Of a DNA stretch of 64,000 nucleotides, positions 62,950-64,000 are shown one piece after another (within the stretch, counting starts at the first letter, position 1; the number at the start of each line of letters is the position of its first letter). The DNA is from an uncultured Amylibacter sp. Its GTDB lineage: Bacteria > Pseudomonadota > Alphaproteobacteria > Rhodobacterales > Rhodobacteraceae. The position numbers were made by a program, and so were the translations under genes. The notes under the pieces were generated by a model. The model saw only the letters and a program-made list of their open reading frames with translations, did no database searches and was not told the DNA's origin. The stretch spans positions 248,001 to 312,000 of the forward strand of contig CANMGS010000002.1 in assembly GCA_947497475.1 (NCBI GenBank), read 5' to 3'.

Positions 62950-63603
62950 TCAGAAAGTAAATTCGGGTTTGGTTTCAAATCCATTAAGAATAGGGGCAGA
63001 AGCATTAAATTCAGAACGCCAAGATATTTTGCCGTTCGATTTGTAGCCAACTTTACATTCACCCAATGCGCCATTTTGGAAAATAGCACAGATACGACCA
63101 CCCTCTTTAAGCTGATCTGATAGGGTCACAGGAATTTCCATAACAGCACCTTGCAGAATGATCACATCATAAGGACCGTTTTTAACATTACCTTCAGCCA
63201 GAGAACCTGTAGCAACAAAACCATTATCTACAGATTGCTCTGTCAAAGTTGTGTTGGCTTCTTGTGCCATACCTTGATCACTCTCTATAGATACCACAGC
63301 TTCGGCCATTTTTGCAAGAATCGCAGTTGAGTAGCCAAGGCCACAGCCAATATCCAATACCATTTCGGTTGGTTGTACATTGACGGCATCTAGCATCTTT
63401 GCAAAGGTTCTTGCGTCCAAAAGTACGCGGCCATTTCCAAGTTCAATATGTTCGCCTGCATAGGCTACTGGACGCTTTGACAAAGGGACATAAGCCTCGC
63501 GTGGTGTCGACAAAAGTGCATCAATAATCGGATATTTTGTAACATCAGAAGGTCTAACCTGACAGTCGACCATTGCTATACGTGCTGTTTTGTAATCAGA
63601 CAT
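62950..63603 (-). CDS. pcm: Protein-L-isoaspartate O-methyltransferase family
   Basis: This 217-residue SAM-dependent methyltransferase contains MVLDIGCGLGYSTAILAKMAEAVVSIESD (motif I and II) and PYDVIILQGAVMEIP. The N-terminal region, MVDCQVRPSDVTKYPIIDALLSTPREAYVP, is of the PIMT group found in Rhodobacterales. It repairs isoaspartyl residues in other bacteria, but this subgroup is often annotated only by family. Likely first gene of a pcm-tolC(-popZ) unit. Confidence 0.88.
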   Translation of the reverse strand: MSDYKTARIAMVDCQVRPSDVTKYPIIDALLSTPREAYVPLSKRPVAYAGEHIELGNGRVLLDARTFAKMLDAVNVQPTEMVLDIGCGLGYSTAILAKMAEAVVSIESDQGMAQEANTTLTEQSVDNGFVATGSLAEGNVKNGPYDVIILQGAVMEIPVTLSDQLKEGGRICAIFQNGALGECKVGYKSNGKISWRSEFNASAPILNGFETKPEFTF

Positions 63604-63695
63604 AACTCAACCTTGCCCTATGGTATCTTAGTTTTAGAAACTTGTGACACAGTTCAATGCGGTGAGCAACCAAACATGCCTAAAGAATTTACGGT

Positions 63696-64000
63696 TTATG
63701 TGCTTTTTTGCACAGGTATTGTCGGCGTAAGCTCTGGCTGATGTGTAATCACAGAAGGATGGATGTATTCTGAGGGACAATTTCCGATTTCACGGGGTTT
63801 GCGAGATAGGAAAAATTTAGCAATTCCACGCTTACTTCCCAGTGGTGTGGCATCTGGATCTTGGGGGAAGCGATCTCGCCATCCATCGGGAAGTTTCAGG
63901 CCGCATTTTTGCGCGCGTTCCAACATCCAGACCAAAGGTATATTGGATAAGTGGCGTGCTTTTGGGAATTCCCAAATATGTCCACCGACATCCGAATGTG
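63696..64000 (-). CDS. DUF2235 domain protein, C-terminal part (cut by right edge)
   Basis: The open frame runs leftward from the window end to TGA at 63696, about 100 residues. It starts HSDVGGHIWEFPKARHLSNIPLVWMLERAQKCGL, the C-terminal DUF2235 pattern (G-x-H-x-D-V-G-G, then L-x-D-I-x-L-x-W-M), with the His of an alpha/beta-hydrolase triad in HSDVGG. Type VI lipase effectors (Tle1) share this domain, but most roseobacter copies are free-standing. The catalytic Ser lies outside the window. Confidence 0.72.
   Translation of the reverse strand, partial: HSDVGGHIWEFPKARHLSNIPLVWMLERAQKCGLKLPDGWRDRFPQDPDATPLGSKRGIAKFFLSRKPREIGNCPSEYIHPSVITHQPELTPTIPVQKST

Noticed and set aside
1-64000. CRISPR array, prophage or insertion sequence
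   Set aside because: No regularly spaced repeats, transposase, integrase or phage structural genes are seen anywhere in the window.

Overview
The window reads as chromosomal DNA of a marine, moderately AT-leaning alphaproteobacterium of the order Rhodobacterales (roseobacter-like). I infer this from gene order and families, not from a database search. Pointers are serS next to yajC-secD-secF and an Mth938-like gene; panB followed by a YfgM-like TPR gene, bamB and der; a Suv3-type helicase, S4 protein, FdxA ferredoxin and CarD in a row; a pcm-tolC-PopZ-like cluster; DUF1127 genes; and hairpins of the 'cuckoo' (CcsR) anti-Shine-Dalgarno RNA type known from Rhodobacter. Almost everything is core chromosome. 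I see no prophage, insertion sequence, CRISPR array or rRNA operon.

Layout. 1-7.3 kb: serS (cut by the left edge), a pentapeptide-repeat membrane protein, the SecDF-YajC translocase accessory genes, a TauE/SafE permease, an Mth938-like gene and sodB. 7.3-12.6 kb: a candidate small RNA, a MarR regulator facing an exported haloalkane dehalogenase across two copies of a palindromic operator, RarD, a GlxA-type AraC regulator, a LysR regulator and a LOG-family protein. 12.7-21.8 kb: a LysM protein, an Atm1-type ABC exporter, small membrane proteins, and an RND efflux pump (adaptor plus an unusually long permease). 22-29.2 kb: panB, YfgM-like, bamB, der, pirin, a lipoprotein and a 3-hydroxyisobutyrate dehydrogenase-like enzyme. 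29.5-32.4 kb: three pilin-like TadE/TadG genes, one with a von Willebrand A domain. 32.5-36 kb: tRNA-Gly, a UvrD/PcrA helicase with an insertion, and a DUF1127 gene flanked by two cuckoo-like RNA units. 36-43.7 kb: a tungstate ABC transporter, Mrp/ApbC, a thioesterase, rpmG, two MAPEG proteins, Bax-inhibitor-1, a second DUF1127 gene, and LysR and HxlR regulators. 43.8-53.6 kb: typA, an XRE regulator, hisN, a lipase-like hydrolase, SCP2, TPR, Suv3 helicase, S4, fdxA and carD. 53.6-64 kb: Nudix, the cobalamin genes cobS, cobT and cobQ with unrelated genes between them, a MATE exporter, tRNA-Cys, a 50-residue membrane protein, a PopZ-like polar organiser, tolC, pcm and a DUF2235 gene cut by the right edge.

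Functional themes. Envelope export and assembly: SecDF-YajC, BamB, YfgM-like, TolC, RND, Atm1, MATE. Ribosome and RNA maintenance: Der, TypA, Suv3-like helicase, S4, L33. Cofactor acquisition: tungstate uptake, cobalamin, pantothenate, Fe-S. Post-transcriptional stress control: DUF1127 with cuckoo-like RNAs. The signals most worth a second look are the DUF1127/anti-SD hairpin locus with its repeated promoter-like box, the exported haloalkane dehalogenase under a MarR operator, the RND permease and helicase with compositionally distinct insertions, the PopZ-like gene, and several non-coding hairpin units that no protein gene explains.
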